From Pararge aegeria (taxonomy: Eukaryota; Arthropoda; Insecta; Lepidoptera; Nymphalidae), in NCBI RefSeq assembly GCF_905163445.1, contig NC_053184.1, forward strand, positions 3,224,001-3,288,000: 64,000 nucleotides of DNA, written 5' to 3'. Made by a program: the position numbers and the translations under genes. Position 1 is the first letter of the stretch. Every line of letters begins with the position of its first letter. Shown here in pieces: positions 22,995 through 33,701 of this stretch. The notes beneath the pieces are model-generated. The model was given only the letters and a program-made list of their open reading frames with translations. It did no database searches and was not told the DNA's origin.

Positions 22995-23300
22995 TCAAAC
23001 CCCCTGATAACCTTACCCTGGTGTTTTTTCGGTATAACATAATCCTGTGTCCACCTCCAGCAGGGCTAGCACATGCAGCATTATATCAGGGGATACAATT
23101 ATCGTGTTCACCTACTCAAGTACGGGAACATGGAATAGGAGAAGTTTAATTACTTGAAGTTTATTATTACACATTTATTATGTTGATATTATTTCTACTT
23201 GTGCGCCAATGCTGTAAGAGTTCATAAAGCTGTGGGAAAAGATTTTTTACCGGGGAGATAATTGTCTCCTGCCCATGCTAGCCGTACAGGAAGCATGTTG
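22995..23300. repeat. Inverted repeat of a CCCCTGATA element
   Basis: 22999-23095 begins CCCCCTGATAACC and ends ATATCAGGGGA. About 130 bp downstream, 23245-23300 carries a partial inverted copy (GGGGAGATAATTGTCTCCTG, GCTAGCC). Likely remnants of one dispersed element family in opposite orientation. Coding capacity is absent. Confidence 0.5.
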
Positions 23301-23423
23301 TATAGGTACTTTGGTATTGTCGATGGGCTCATTATATAGGTAATAAGCAAACTGTCATATATTTGCATTAATAATATAAGTATGGATAATATGAAATATT
23401 CTGCAGCCGATTTATATACAATT

Positions 23424-23672
23424 AAAAAAAATACATTTATTTCAAGTTCGCTAACCGTATGAGCACTTTTAAAACATCTTACTGTTTGTATTGACACTAC
23501 CACCGGTTCGGAAGCCAGAAATCTAACGAGATGAAACCAGCAAGAAGCTCAGCTATTACTCTTTAACAACATCAACAAGTTGGAATTTAACATAATATTT
23601 TCTATCTTGTAAGAGAGGAAGCGGAGCCAGTGTGGTTAATGTTTCAAAGCTTGGCACAACCTTTATTTTTTG
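23424..23672 (-). mobile_element. LINE-N2, 3' end, diverged
   Basis: Starts at the tail (ATACATTTATTTCAAGTTCG), followed by CACTACCACCGGTTCGGAAG, AGCAAGAAGCTCAGC and TCTATCTTGTAAGAGAGGAA, the reverse complement of the family 3' UTR and stop region. It continues weakly toward 23672. Confidence 0.8.
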
Positions 23673-23950
23673 ACGATGTTTAAACGCTTTAACGCATCCC
23701 CACCGGAAACAGAGCAGCCGAATCTGCGCCATTTCCGGAAGCATATGTGAAACTCGAAGGTAGGAAAAACCCAGCAATGTTCCTACGCCTCGCCGGGTGA
23801 CTGATTCACGGAATCCGTTGTGCATCAGAATATCAATTATTTCATAGAGTAGATTTAATTCAACTTTTTTTGTATTTAGTTTTGTTATTTTTTTTTTATT
23901 TTGTTTTGTATTTAGTCGTTGAGTTATAAATTAAACGATTGTTTCAATAA
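23673..23950. other. Unassigned
   Basis: A GC-richer stretch (23690-23825) has a minus-strand frame of 89 codons running 23825-23556, partly over the LINE-N2 tail. I see no domain. It may be coding remnant of an unrecognised element. Confidence 0.35.
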
Positions 23951-24210
23951 CTATAATCTCTCTCTAAGTCGTGTTCCTAATTGCTGAGAGTCGTAACCCC
24001 TTCCACTTACAACCTTTTGGACGATTTTATGCCATTTGACTCGGCTTTTAGCAACGTTTAAAGCAATATGCACTTTGGTGTCGAGAGCAGTGCGGATTTG
24101 ATCCGACCAACGATTCGGACTACGTCCTCGAGGTCTCTTTCCTTCCACTTTGCCAGCGATCACTATCTTTTCAAGATTGTCTCCATCTCTTCAGGCAATG
24201 TGACCGAAGT
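23951..24210 (-). mobile_element. RTE-type LINE C-terminal fragment (Rb)
   Basis: Minus strand: YFGHIA-stop-RDGDNLEKIVIAGK, then EGKRPRGRSPNRWSDQIRTA and WHKIVQKVVSGRGYDSQQ. This is the GH..R..D.LEK..AGK.EGKR.RGR.P.RW.DQI signature of the RTE-type polyprotein C-terminus, also present at 52 kb. One in-frame TGA interrupts the GHI segment. The 5' part is missing. Confidence 0.85.
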
Positions 24211-24438
24211 ACTCGAGAATCCTCTTTAGACAGGTGGTTGATAGCCTTCTTGTAATTATAAGCTGTCTCAATAATAACTATAATAGAATTAATATAAATG
24301 AATATTTGCATGTCATAGATGTCAGAAAAAGCGGTAATATCCTGGTGGTTAGAGTATTGGCGGGAGTTATGCGCGTTTTGACCTAAAGGTCCGTTCTTTC
24401 TCATTCTGAGAGGAGACTTTGCCTTGTAGTGTAATAGC

Positions 24439-24720
24439 CTTGGAATTAATAACATACAGAAACCGTGTGCACGACTGATATTGAAGCATCAAAACAACTC
24501 CACTTTAGTTGTGTTTCTCGAACGTGCGGTTAGTCACTTCATTCCATTTAGCAGTCGACAGTAATTATTTAACCTCTAATGCTCCAAACCTTTTTCAATA
24601 ATTGGGGAAAAGTGACCTAGCAACATTACGCGGGTGTTAAGTGAGACGCGCGCGGAGCGTTTTCACTGTTTTTGGACACAATGCACTGAATGTAATAATG
24701 AGGTTGATCATGATTATTTT
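24439..24720 (+). mobile_element. MITE-1 (hAT-like), right end degraded
   Basis: Left terminal repeat TTGGAATTAATAACATACAG and internal blocks (TATTGAAGCATCAAAAC, GTGCGGTTAGTCACTTC, GAGACGCGCGCGGAGCG) parallel the 40.1 kb copy. The right TIR is not clear (GAGGTTGATCATG), and no target duplication is evident. Confidence 0.75.
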
Positions 24721-26185
24721 ATAGAGTGTGACTTAACATGTCACGTTTTCAGATTATTAGCAAATAAACGGATTGAAATGGAATCGTCCACATCCGGTTT
24801 GCTACAGGCCTTCTAATCCTCCGATCTCTATGAAAGAGTATAAAGATATATAACTTAAAATCGCCATATTGCTTGTCAAATCTGGGGCCGTTTATTTTAA
24901 TTTATTATAGTTAACAACTTCAAAAATATTTAATAAGCAGGTAGTTAAGCAATTTTCATAAAGATTTTCGTTTCATTAATCATCAAAGCTAACTCTTAAC
25001 CTGGTCACCCCAAAGCGAATGAGGTTAACAAGTTTATAATAAATGCAATGTATTTAACCGCCAGTTTAATTGGATGAAAGCAATTTAGCGTTGTGCTAAA
25101 ACAAGCGGTTGTTTGCGCGTTACGCTGTACGTTTGTACGCTTTCAGCTGAGTAACATTATTCATCAATAACGATTCAGGGTGCTTTTATTTACGGCTTTT
25201 GGGTATTACGACCCCGTGTATAGATATCTGTCTTATTAAAGAGTTTGTAATATCATAGAATACATTATACAACAGTAAAAGGGTAAACTTTTTAACACCT
25301 GCATCCTTGCCATATTTTTATACGGTTCCTACGGTTGCCAAAAAATATTTTAAGAAGTTTTATCGTATAAATCGTACCATAGACCTTAAGACAAAGGTAC
25401 TAACCTTTGTCTTAAGGTCTATGGTACGAATGATTAAAAATAATAAAAATTCTTGGTGGCACATTGTTCTGTGAGATTGAATAAAAAAATTTCTGAAATC
25501 AGTTTTATTCTATAGGTGGCCCACGAAATTGTCGAATTCAAACTGTACTAATCAAGTACTGGTATCGACTGTTTGCCACGTACAATTACTAAAATGATCC
25601 GATTTCGACAAAAATATCTCTGATGGTGGGAAGAGGTCAATCTTAAGGCCGAGAGTGTCGCCGGGTGAAGTCGCGAAAAACTGCTAGTAAGGAAGAATTT
25701 AATGTAATCGAAAAGATTTTACCTGGTAATGTAGATTCATTTTATCTGCGACTTACAAAAATTTTCGCTCACAGTTACCTAATTACTTTAAATCTTCCGT
25801 TTTATCTAAAGACGCTACTGAAAGGAAAATTAATGGAAGACTTATACGTATCTGTATTAGGTGATAAGAAAATGTTGGGTGCTTTTTAACTTCATTCCGT
25901 TTAAAGGTAATATATTCAATAAAAATTAGGTTATTATCTTGTTGGACATTCACTGGTAGCTGAACAAAGGTATTTGTATGGAATCCAAAAGCTATTGTCG
26001 ATAATAACATCTTAGTAAACCTTTTAAGTCCCAAAACTTACATACGCCTCCAGTCCAATATTAGCAAATGTCTTAGAGCATACACCCAGCACGCTACGTC
26101 AATGCATGTTAGCGGGCTTCAACGATCACTATCTATAGCGATAGTAAACTTCACAAATTTCTTAAGAAGAATTTATACTAGTTTA
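24721..26185. other. No supported gene; contains U4 and a long hairpin
   Basis: 25018-25104 resembles 35495-35580 (GTTTATAATAAATGCAA, TTAACCGC, AAGCAATTT), an old dispersed repeat called U4 here. Frames at 25665-25889 and 25783-26034 have no known motif. Confidence 0.45.
25372..25429. repeat. Perfect 27-bp hairpin, 4-nt loop
   Basis: Arms 25372-25398 and 25403-25429 are exact reverse complements (CCATAGACCTTAAGACAAAG in the left arm), with loop ACTA. Not within a recognisable transposon, and no flanking duplication is seen. Confidence 0.95.
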
Positions 26186-26488
26186 GCTAAAACAAAGAAA
26201 GGGGAAATGGGCGTCACAGATCACAGGTGGACCAAAACAGTTACCACATTGAGAAGCCCACCAGGCAAGCGCTACAGAGGCAGACCGTGCCGTCGATGGG
26301 ATGATGATATTAAGAAAATCGTGGGTCCACAATGGATCCAAATAGCTCAGGATAGACAAAGATAGCAAGCCTTGTAGGAGGCCTTCACTGTAGAGGGTTC
26401 ATGGTACATAATAGTTATACGCAAAGTAATAATAGTTACATAACTAATTGTAGTTGTATAAGTTAAGATTAGGAAATTTATAAGGCTT
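26186..26488 (+). mobile_element. RTE-like LINE C-terminal fragment (third subfamily)
   Basis: Encodes HRWTKTVTTLRSP, then GKRYRGRPCRRWDDDIKKIV, GPQWIQIAQDRQR-stop and QAL-stop-EAFTVEGSW. The RGRP..RWDDDIK..G..W...A.DR..W..LEEAF pattern is the C-terminus of a widespread RTE-like LINE. Two W codons appear to have become stops (R-TAG-Q and L-TAG-E). The A/T-rich tail ends in AAATAAATAAAT, which served as target for the next SINE. Confidence 0.8.
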
Positions 26489-26501
26489 AAATAAATAAAT
26501 A

Positions 26502-26816
26502 GCGGTGGAAGCGTTGATAGCGCAGTGGGTAGGAGATCGACTTCACTTTCGGGGGCCGAGTTTGAATCCCAGCACGCACCTCTAACTTTTCTATGTTATG
26601 TGCGTTTTAAGTTATTAAAAATATCGCTTGCTTCGACGGTGAAGGAAAACATAGTGAGGAAACCTGCATGCCTGAGACTTCTACATAATGTTCTCAAAGG
26701 AATGTGGAGTCCACCAAACCGCACTGGGCCACCGTGGTGGACTACGGCCTTAATCCCTTCTTATTTTGGGAGGAGACCTGTGCCCTGTAGTTGGCCGGTA
26801 ATGGGTCGATGTGATG
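26502..26816 (+). mobile_element. SINE-B, full length with TSD
   Basis: A full body from GCGGTGGAAGCG, with A-box-like GATAGCGCAGTGGG and B-box-like GAGTTTGAATCCC, to GGTCGATGTGATG. It is flanked by AAATAAATAAATA at 26489-26501 and 26817-26829, so it inserted into the tail of the preceding LINE. Confidence 0.95.
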
Positions 26817-26829
26817 AAATAAATAAATA

Positions 26830-27609
26830 CTTGTTTAGCTCATGTATGTTAGAGTAGAAAATTAATATTTGAGTAGATGGTCCTCACTTAGGTTTCATTG
26901 GATATACAATAGAAGCTGTTTTCAAGATCGACATTCGATAATAAATTCGCTAACCTAGTATTAGTAAACCGTATTCAGGAAATAAAAAAAATTACTAAAC
27001 ATCCATGTTCACTCGTTAAAATACTACCCTTTTTGAATTAATAAATATATTCCTTGCAGTATTCCAAAGCTTTGTATTCACTGTTCATAAAAGAAATGAA
27101 GAATGGCCGCGACGAAAATGTTCGATGAAGCGTACAGAAACAGATGACATCTCCAACTGGACTACAAACTCGTTGACATGAATAGTGACCGACTTTTGTG
27201 AATGTATCGGTTCCGCTGCAGCGTACGTGGCGATACATATTGCTGAATATTTTAAGTTAAGTTAACTCTGACACCACTTCGAGCTTTTGCAGGCCGGTTT
27301 TATTCACTTTAGATACGAAATCATACCTTCAACGTTGGAAACCGATGTCGGTGTTTTAGTTGAGAGTTTAGTGAGGTGTTTGCTTTCTTAATCCCTATTC
27401 GATAAGAGCATTATGGTTTTCCAATCCTACCGTTAATAATAAACAATAAACATTGAGCGTAAATTTTAATAAACAGCGAAAACCAGGCAAAACTTCACGG
27501 TTTAATTTTTAATTTCATATTTTTTTAATCTTAGTTTTTTTTTCTTTGTTTTATTCCACTATAAGTTAAGTTAGCCCATGACAATACTTTATTTATGTCA
27601 ATGCAATCA
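26830..27609. other. No recognisable feature
   Basis: AT-rich with a mixed-composition patch at 27100-27240. The minus-strand frame there (27038-27238) shows no motif. Confidence 0.4.
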
Positions 27610-27864
27610 ATAAATATTAAATATACTACGACATAACACACTAGCCCCAAAGTAAGCGTAGCTTGTGTTATGCGTACTAAGATAGCTGACGAATATTGTT
27701 ATGTACATAATACACATAAATACTAATAATATACAGATAAACACCCACACACTGAAAAACATACATGTTCATCACAAAAACAGTTTTTCCAGTTGTGGGA
27801 ATCGAACCAACGGCCTTAGATGAAAAAATGAAAGGTTCGCTGCCCGTTGCGCCAACCGGCTGTC
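27610..27864 (-). mobile_element. SINE-A, near full length
   Basis: Minus-strand copy with CAAGCTACGCTTACTTTGGG, CACTGAAAA, CAGTTGTGGGAATCGAACC (reverse of the B box) and head GGTTGGCGCAACGGGCAGCG. The segment before the head carries a small substitution patch. Confidence 0.9.
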
Positions 27865-27919
27865 AAAATTTGTAATTCAGCTATTTTATTTTATTATAAA
27901 CCAGCTGATACCGTGTTAA

Positions 27920-28062
27920 CAGTGGCGTGCACAGAGTTATTGACCAGGGTATGCATAAAGAAGGCAGATGCCATAAAATGGAACAATCCTTCGCATTAAT
28001 GGGATATACAAAAATTTTAGGGTATGCAGAGCTATTGTGCATGTATGAAGTGCACGCCACTG
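27920..28062. mobile_element. MITE-2 (hAT-like), 143-bp variant
   Basis: Ends CAGTGGCGTGCAC.. and ..GTGCACGCCACTG are inverted repeats, flanked by a perfect 8-bp duplication CGTGTTAA (27912-27919 and 28063-28070). Shorter and more diverged than the 204-bp copies at 50.7 and 51.6 kb. Confidence 0.93.
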
Positions 28063-28093
28063 CGTGTTAAGGTTGAATTTGGATTGCACTCTC

Positions 28094-28268
28094 GTAATGT
28101 ATATTTATCATCATTAAAAATCTATAACAGTCCACTGCTGGACTAAAGTCTTCTTCAATTGACCTTAATCACGACGCTGGGCAGCACAGAAGACGCTGCT
28201 GCCCAGTATCCATAATAATCCCTTAGTCGCCTCGTACGACACCCATGCGAAGACCAGCGATGGTGACA
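28094..28268 (-). mobile_element. LINE-N5 / repeat 3' end
   Basis: CTATAACAGTCCACTGCTGG, GACGCTGGGCAGC, GAAGACGCTGCTGCCC and CGCCTCGTACGACACCCATG form a block common in Lepidoptera and shared with 51.05 and 55.70 kb. The CAGCAGTGGAC motif near its minus-strand end is typical of LINE 3' termini. Confidence 0.65.
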
Positions 28269-28373
28269 ACTTTTATAATAATTTAACGTAACTATGAAGG
28301 CCATTACGCTTTCTATCCACCCGTTTTGGGACAGCGTATTGGGTCTGCTCTAAACCCTCTTTCCTACCAAAGA

Positions 28374-28432
28374 GAATGGCAAAGCCTTATCGCTAAGAAG
28401 CGATCTCTGGCAAGCAACCTATTATTTTTTCT
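28374..28432 (-). mobile_element. LINE-N4 fragment
   Basis: GCCTTATCGCTAAGAAGCGA then TCTCTGGCAAGCAACC is the reverse complement of the N4 block at 20.38 kb. Confidence 0.65.
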
Positions 28433-28771
28433 ATGAATATCGAAGTCTTGTACCAATATTATATTGTAGATACTAGTCAATAATTTTCTCTCCCTCTTGA
28501 TTGGCTATTTTTATATATTAACATATTATGTATATTGAGGATGGTATATATTGATATAAGTATTTATGTATATATTTACATGTAAATGTTTTTTGGAAGA
28601 TTACATTAATTATGGGTAATGTTATCTCATGTTTTATGTTTATATCTTATTTGTATATATATATGTCATATATATACTATAGTTATAATATATTTTACTG
28701 ATATATTTGTGTAATGTTTAAATCTTATTATCGCACCACCTACCTCTTTTCTATGTTTTTTCCTTTTACGC

Positions 28772-28890
28772 CTTTGGTTGTCTAGAAGAAATCGCCACCA
28801 AATTATACTCTCTTGCTCCATTCTTATATCTCTGTAACTACTTTGTTTTCTTTGGTGTACAATAAAAGTGTATTCATTCATTCATTCGTT
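28772..28890 (+). mobile_element. LINE-N4-like 3' tail
   Basis: TTGGTTGTCTAGAAGAAATC, then TGTACAATAAAAGTGTATTC and (ATTC)n. The AATAAA box with an ATTC-repeat terminus marks a LINE 3' end. Confidence 0.65.
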
Positions 28891-29354
28891 TATTAAATAT
28901 AAATAATAAAAACCACGTTTTTTCTAAAGAACTAGGTCATTTGTACTTAATAGTATTTCAGTTGAACGCGGAACATGGCAAGTTTATAATTCAATATGAA
29001 ACTTCAGTGTGAGTTTTCACAGGTATATAAGGGTTGTTAACTAGTGGGGCCTCAAAGCGTTGGGAATGAGCGTCTGAATTATGTGCGGAGAGAATTCAAT
29101 TTATCTTGGTTAACTAAAACGATACGGGAATGTTATACGCCCCTAATATTAAATTTTCGACCCAAATGTTACTTTGTGAATCAACATTCCGAATGTATCA
29201 TTTAAATCTAGAGGTCTTAATTGCATTGCATAAGTTATTGAGTGTCTATTCTAAAATTAAAAAATAGTGTAAGTATTGTTAGGGATCAATTCCAACCTAG
29301 CAACAAAAGGGGTTCGATTTTCCTATGAAAGGCGATTTGTTTGGAGTCATTCGA

Positions 29355-29530
29355 AAATTTTGAATTCATGTTGACTTTATCACAGGCACTTATGAAGCTT
29401 ACATTTAACATATTACACTAATGTTAGTAATGCTGACAACTTTCGTTAACTTAAAACTAAAGGTAGGAGGGTTCCAAATGCGCCTTGGTCTAAGAAGAGC
29501 CCACAACAAACTTAGCCAGGTTAACTTTTT
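29355..29530 (-). mobile_element. LINE-N3 3' UTR
   Basis: Plus-strand order: TTGAATTCATGTTGACTTTA, TCACAGGCACTTATGAAGC, CTTAAAACTAAAGGTAGGAG, GTCTAAGAAGAGCCCACAAC. The same UTR blocks occur at 36.2 and 59.9 kb, but the extreme 3' end differs from N1 (see findings). Confidence 0.75.
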
Positions 29531-29696
29531 CGTCTACCTTCGAATAGTAGCGTTGCGCCGCCATCTTGTGATTAGTTCGAACATTATTTGTTTTTATGTT
29601 TTACGAGAAAAATTAAATTAAATCTATCAGTGTTTCCTCCTCAATGCTAAAAGTATATTAATTGTTGACAATATATATAACTATATGTATATAATG

Positions 29697-29860
29697 CTAG
29701 TGGTTGCCAGTGACTTCGTTCGTCCGCGGTATTTAATTTTTTTATTAAATTCCCGGATAAAACGTTAGTAAAAAGTATCCTATAACCGTCCGCAAGATTC
29801 AAGCTGTGTTTGTGGGAAATTTTATTTGTGCAGTGGTTTATAATTATAGTTAAAGAAACA
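29697..29860 (-). mobile_element. Helitron-like 3' end
   Basis: Plus strand begins CTAGTGGTTGCCAGTGACTT then CGTTCGTCCGCGG, the reverse complement of the CGCGGGCAAC..CTAG terminus. It continues with AAAAGTATCCTATAACCGTC and TGCAGTGGTTTATAATT. Confidence 0.6.
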
Positions 29861-29970
29861 CACACTTCCACATATTTAATATTATTATCAAGATAAAAGA
29901 CTTTTATCATCATCATCGTAAACTTTATCCATTACTATATCTTTCTGGGCACATATATTTTAGGATCTCC

Positions 29971-30099
29971 GCACACACGTCAATATTATTGACAGTATTC
30001 TGCATTTTGACAATAATATTTATTGCTTGTGCGCTCGGCGAATCAAAGAGGTAAAGTTGTGGTCAGAAATATTGTCACTAATATTGTTTGTGTGCGTGC
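29971..30099. mobile_element. MITE-like inverted-repeat element
   Basis: Left arm GCACACACGTCAATATTATT.. (29971-30002) pairs imperfectly with the right arm at 30064-30099 (ATATTGTTTGTGTGCGTGC). Spacer about 60 bp. No clear target duplication. Class uncertain. Confidence 0.55.
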
Positions 30100-30104
30100 A
30101 GCCT

Positions 30105-30775
30105 TATCGTAAAGGAGAGAGAGAGAGAGAAACAAGAATCGTAAGCTTAAACCCACAATGGTTACGGATTTCAACTCAAATAATGATTGGTATTCGCAGT
30201 GCAATCATGCCATGTTCAGTCCTAAGCCTTCTATCGCCCATCCAGTTATCCAGTGTATTATTACATATTTTCCGCAGTAAGTAGGTAACTTTTGTAAAAG
30301 AGTATTTAATCATATTTTGGAATTACTTGAATAGAATAATAAACTTGGAGTTTAATCGCTTCAACCGCAAGTAAAGCAAAATTGTGTAAACAAAAATTTG
30401 GAGCGTATAACTCATCAAAATTGTTTGCTCCTGGTAACTTCTGAAATTTCCCCTACACTCGCATGCCCGCGGCCATATGTCCCTGGATCCAACGTTTATT
30501 CAATGAAACATGTTTGTCTGTTCACTCAAGTTTGAAGAAATGAACGGGTTTTGTGTTGGATATTTAATGAGGTATGTACATTCCTTCATTCGCATCTTAA
30601 CCGATGGAGGTTTATTGCTGGACAAAGATTTAAGTTGCTGAGAGCTGCTAAATGAGGTTTGAAGAACTTAAACGGTTAAAAAACCTGAGAATTTCTAAAT
30701 ATTATGAAAATTAAGCTTAAAGGGAGAAAAAAGGAGAATCTGTGTGTTGTAATTAATAATTTCTTCAATCTTCAT
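30105..30775. other. No recognisable gene
   Basis: A short (GA)n run at 30117-30132. The frame at 30027-30284 partly overlaps the MITE-like element and has no domain. Confidence 0.4.
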
Positions 30776-30880
30776 ACTCCACACCAAACAGATCTTCAGC
30801 AATGTACCCTCTACCCACGTCCCGCTTTTAAACCAGCGCATCCTCAGGAGACGTTGACTTTACAATGAATAACTTTTCTA
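30776..30880 (+). repeat. Dispersed repeat U3, copy 2
   Basis: Parallels 646-748: ACACCAAACAGATCTTCAGC, AATGTACCCTC, GCGCATCCTCAGGAG, GACTTTACAATGAATAAC. Confidence 0.6.
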
Positions 30881-31491
30881 TCTATGAAACTTTTCAAGCG
30901 TCTACCTATTGCCGTTATCAATATCGGGCGAAAAATCAGGGTTGTTCTAAAAAAACCCCGTTAATTTATTTTTCAGTTATTTAAAATTTGTAACTCTAGC
31001 ACTGACAAATTTTTTATGTTCTATCACGTTGTCTTGGACAGACAGATTGACAGACTGATGTAGACGGACATACGAGTACATAATATTGAGTAGAGTGTCT
31101 TCATTTTCGTGTTTCCAGTGATATACATAAGCCGCTGATTGTACAATGACAAATGGAACGAAATAAAATAAAAGCGAGTTAAAAAGACATTAAAAACATC
31201 ACAGAGAGCTGATTACGCTGTCTCTAAATTAAGTCTGTCGTCTACTGAATATTCAAAAGAAATCGAATTACTGTAGCAAAGTCTCTTACATTTCTAATCA
31301 CGTAAAATAGGATCGTTTATGTCGCCAACTCATTTGCTTTTTAGTGGTAATCATATATCAGGTGAACTGTGGTTAACAGGTATTAGTTAAGATGAAACGA
31401 AGTTTCTAACCATAAATATTTATTTAATAAAAAAAATTCAGTAACCAAAAGATAATTATTGTAGTTGCATCTTATATAATACTAGCAAACC
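30881..31491. other. No recognisable feature
   Basis: AT-rich sequence with short runs of GACAGA-like words near 31035; no gene or repeat partner seen. Confidence 0.4.
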
Positions 31492-31554
31492 GCCCCGGCT
31501 TCGCACGGTTACAATAAGAGGCAGTTCGGAGTAATTAACAGTGAGTATGAATAT
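31492..31554 (-). mobile_element. Helitron-like 3' terminus
   Basis: Plus strand ACTAGCAAACCGCCCCGGCT then TCGCACGG. On the minus strand this reads ..GGCGGTTTG-CTAG-T, a GC-rich stem followed by CTAG and host T. A short remnant directly left of a SINE-B. Confidence 0.55.
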
Positions 31555-31853
31555 GCGGTGATAGCCCAGTGGCCAGGAGGTTGACTTCACTTTCGTAGGG
31601 CCGAGTTTGAATCCCAGCACGCAATCCCAACTTCTATAAGTTATGTAAGTTTTAAGTAATTGAAATATCACTTGCGGTGAAGGAAAACATCGTGAGGAAA
31701 CCTGCATGCCTGAGAGTTCTACATAATGTTCTCAAAGGTGTTTGGCGTCCACCAACCCACACTGGGCCAGCGTTGTCGACTACGGCCTTAACCCCTTCTC
31801 ATTGGACGAGACCCGTGCCCTGCAGTGGGCCGGTAATCGGTTGGTATGATGAT
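31555..31853 (+). mobile_element. SINE-B, full length
   Basis: A-box-like GATAGCCCAGTGGCCAGG and B-box-like GAGTTTGAATCCC; a small deletion in the TTCAACGGTGAAGG block. It ends at GGTATGATGATC. Confidence 0.92.
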
Positions 31854-31929
31854 CACATCACACATCTTTGATTTTCTAGGCTGTTCCTTACTGCAATATG
31901 CATGTTTTCTACATTTAAACCTTCCTTTT

Positions 31930-32164
31930 GAATAAATAAATAAATATAAACGGACGGACAATACACACATCGCCATCTAGCCTAAAAGTAAGCGTAGCCT
32001 GTTTTATGGGTATTAAGTTGACTGATGAATATTTTTATAAAAAATATACATAAATACTTATAATATAGGTAAATAAAACTCAATTTCTTTGCACGAACGA
32101 TTCCCGAACCCACAGCCTTAACCTAAGAAAGCAGGGTCGCAGCCTACTGTGCCAATCAGCCATC
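31930..32164 (-). mobile_element. SINE-A
   Basis: Tail (TAAA)n at the left, then CACACATCGCCATCTAGCC, AAAGTAAGCGTAGCC and a head ending GCCAATCAGCC. The segment between the core and the B box is altered (TAAATAAAACTCAATTTC). Confidence 0.88.
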
Positions 32165-32229
32165 AAAATAACTCTATCTTTTGTTGAAAACTGCATTAAA
32201 ATCCGTTACGTACCTTTCATGATTTTGTA

Positions 32230-32586
32230 ATTTTTTTATTTTTACTACTTATAGCCCTTGACTGTAATCTCACCTGGTGCGATATCTATCTGAATAAATG
32301 ACGATGCAGTCTAAGATTTTAGCGAACTTACCTACATAACAAAGGCAGACTACAATACTACCTTACAGGTAGTCCTAGTCGGTTTTTACGCGATCAATTA
32401 AGATACTAAATCGCTTAGCGGTACATCTTTGTCGGTAGGGTGGTAACTAGCCACGGCCAAAGCCTCCCACCTGAACGTACCAGAGAAAATTCAGAAATTA
32501 TAAATTCTAAATTATCCCTGCCAGGATCGAACCCGGGACCTCCTACTTAAATGCACAGCGCTCAATGTTGCGCCAGGGAGTTCGTC
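32230..32586 (-). mobile_element. SINE-C, full length
   Basis: From a T-rich left end (tail) through TAGCCCTTGACTGTAATC, TAAATCGCTTAGCGG, TCTTTGTCGGTAGGGTGGTA, GGATCGAACCCGGGACCTCC (reverse of the B box) to CGCCAGGGAGTTCGTC. Contains a few short insertions relative to 7.96 kb. Confidence 0.92.
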
Positions 32587-33200
32587 AAAAATCAAGCGTT
32601 GTACGTTTGGATCTTCAAATCTGGGGAAAAACAGGGGGAGAGTATACTTACTAATAATATTACTATACTATGCATTGATAAGTATATTATTTACCAAACA
32701 TTTATTAGTTTTTTTCCATTGTTAAACTTTTTATTTTATATAATAAACAAAATTAAAAATATAACCTAAAATAAACTATTTAAAAACTAAATAAATAAAA
32801 TCCAAACATTTTGAATTTTTAACGAATCTAAACAAAATTCACCATTCACCTTTGTAGATTTACCTTTGCACACATTATCACGAATCAAGTTTAGGTGTTA
32901 TTTCCATTAATTAACTAAAGTAAAACCAAAGTTTCAGCAGTGAATTAATAACTAAGGTTAATTCATATTTGAAGGGTAATTAACTTAATGTAAAGTTTTG
33001 TTAAGCTCAACGCATATTCGCAAGTATGCCACTATTAAAGGCTTTTGTTTGACGATTGTTAAGTTCTCTATGTGGAAATCGCGTTTTCCCCGGATCTGAA
33101 TTTTGAATAATTGCTAGGTAGATTGAGATCGCCTGATGTCCCCTTTGTCAAAGATGTTTACTTGTAAGTTTATTTTTAGAGTATCCAACCACATGCTCCC
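32587..33200. other. No recognisable gene
   Basis: AT-rich. The plus-strand frame starting at 32551 begins inside the SINE-C, so it is not a gene. Confidence 0.45.
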
Positions 33201-33430
33201 TGACCACCTCTGGCGCGGTGGTAAGGTGGTTTTATAAGTGGGAGGTGCCGGGTTTGATCCTGGCGGGGAAAATCTGTGAATTTGTAATTTACGAGAAATT
33301 AAATAAACTAGGAGTATGGCTTTAATATAACTTTTATACAAATAAAAAGTTAACCCGCTACCATCTTGGACTACGTCAATTACGACCAAGTGAAATTGCA
33401 GACAGGGGCTAATGTGGACCATAATAAATA
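33201..33430 (+). mobile_element. SINE-C with internal deletion
   Basis: Head CTCTGGCGCGGTGGTAAGG and B-box-like GGGTTTGATCCTGG, then the body is deleted from AATTTACG to the TAGGAGTATGGC region. The end reads GAAATTGCAGACAGGGGC. Confidence 0.8.
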
Positions 33431-33450
33431 ATTATTACTGTATTATTACA

Positions 33451-33701
33451 GAGACGGCTGATTAGCGCATTGTGCAGTGACCGTGCTTTCTGAGTCCACT
33501 GAGTATGAGTCTGTGGGTAGGATTCCCACAACTGGAAAACGTTTGGCATCTATTTCAGTTTCTAGGTGCTTATCTGTATCTATATCTGTATAAGTATTTA
33601 TGAATATATTTCAATCATTCGTCTTAGTAAACAACAGTAAAATCTACGTTTACTTTGAGGCTAGATGGCGATGTGTGTATTGTAGTTATATATTTATTTA
33701 T
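33451..33701 (+). mobile_element. SINE-A, full length
   Basis: Head ACGGCTGATTAGCGCA; a short duplication around GAGTCCACTGAGTATGAGTC; B-box-like GTAGGATTCCCACAACTGG; end GATGGCGATGTGTGTATTG and ATATATTTATTTAT. Confidence 0.88.

Noticed and set aside
24340..24436. Another SINE-B copy left of MITE-1
   Set aside because: Only GAGAGGAGACTTTGCCTTGT and a GGTTAGAGTATTGG-like word match; too short to separate from chance with confidence.
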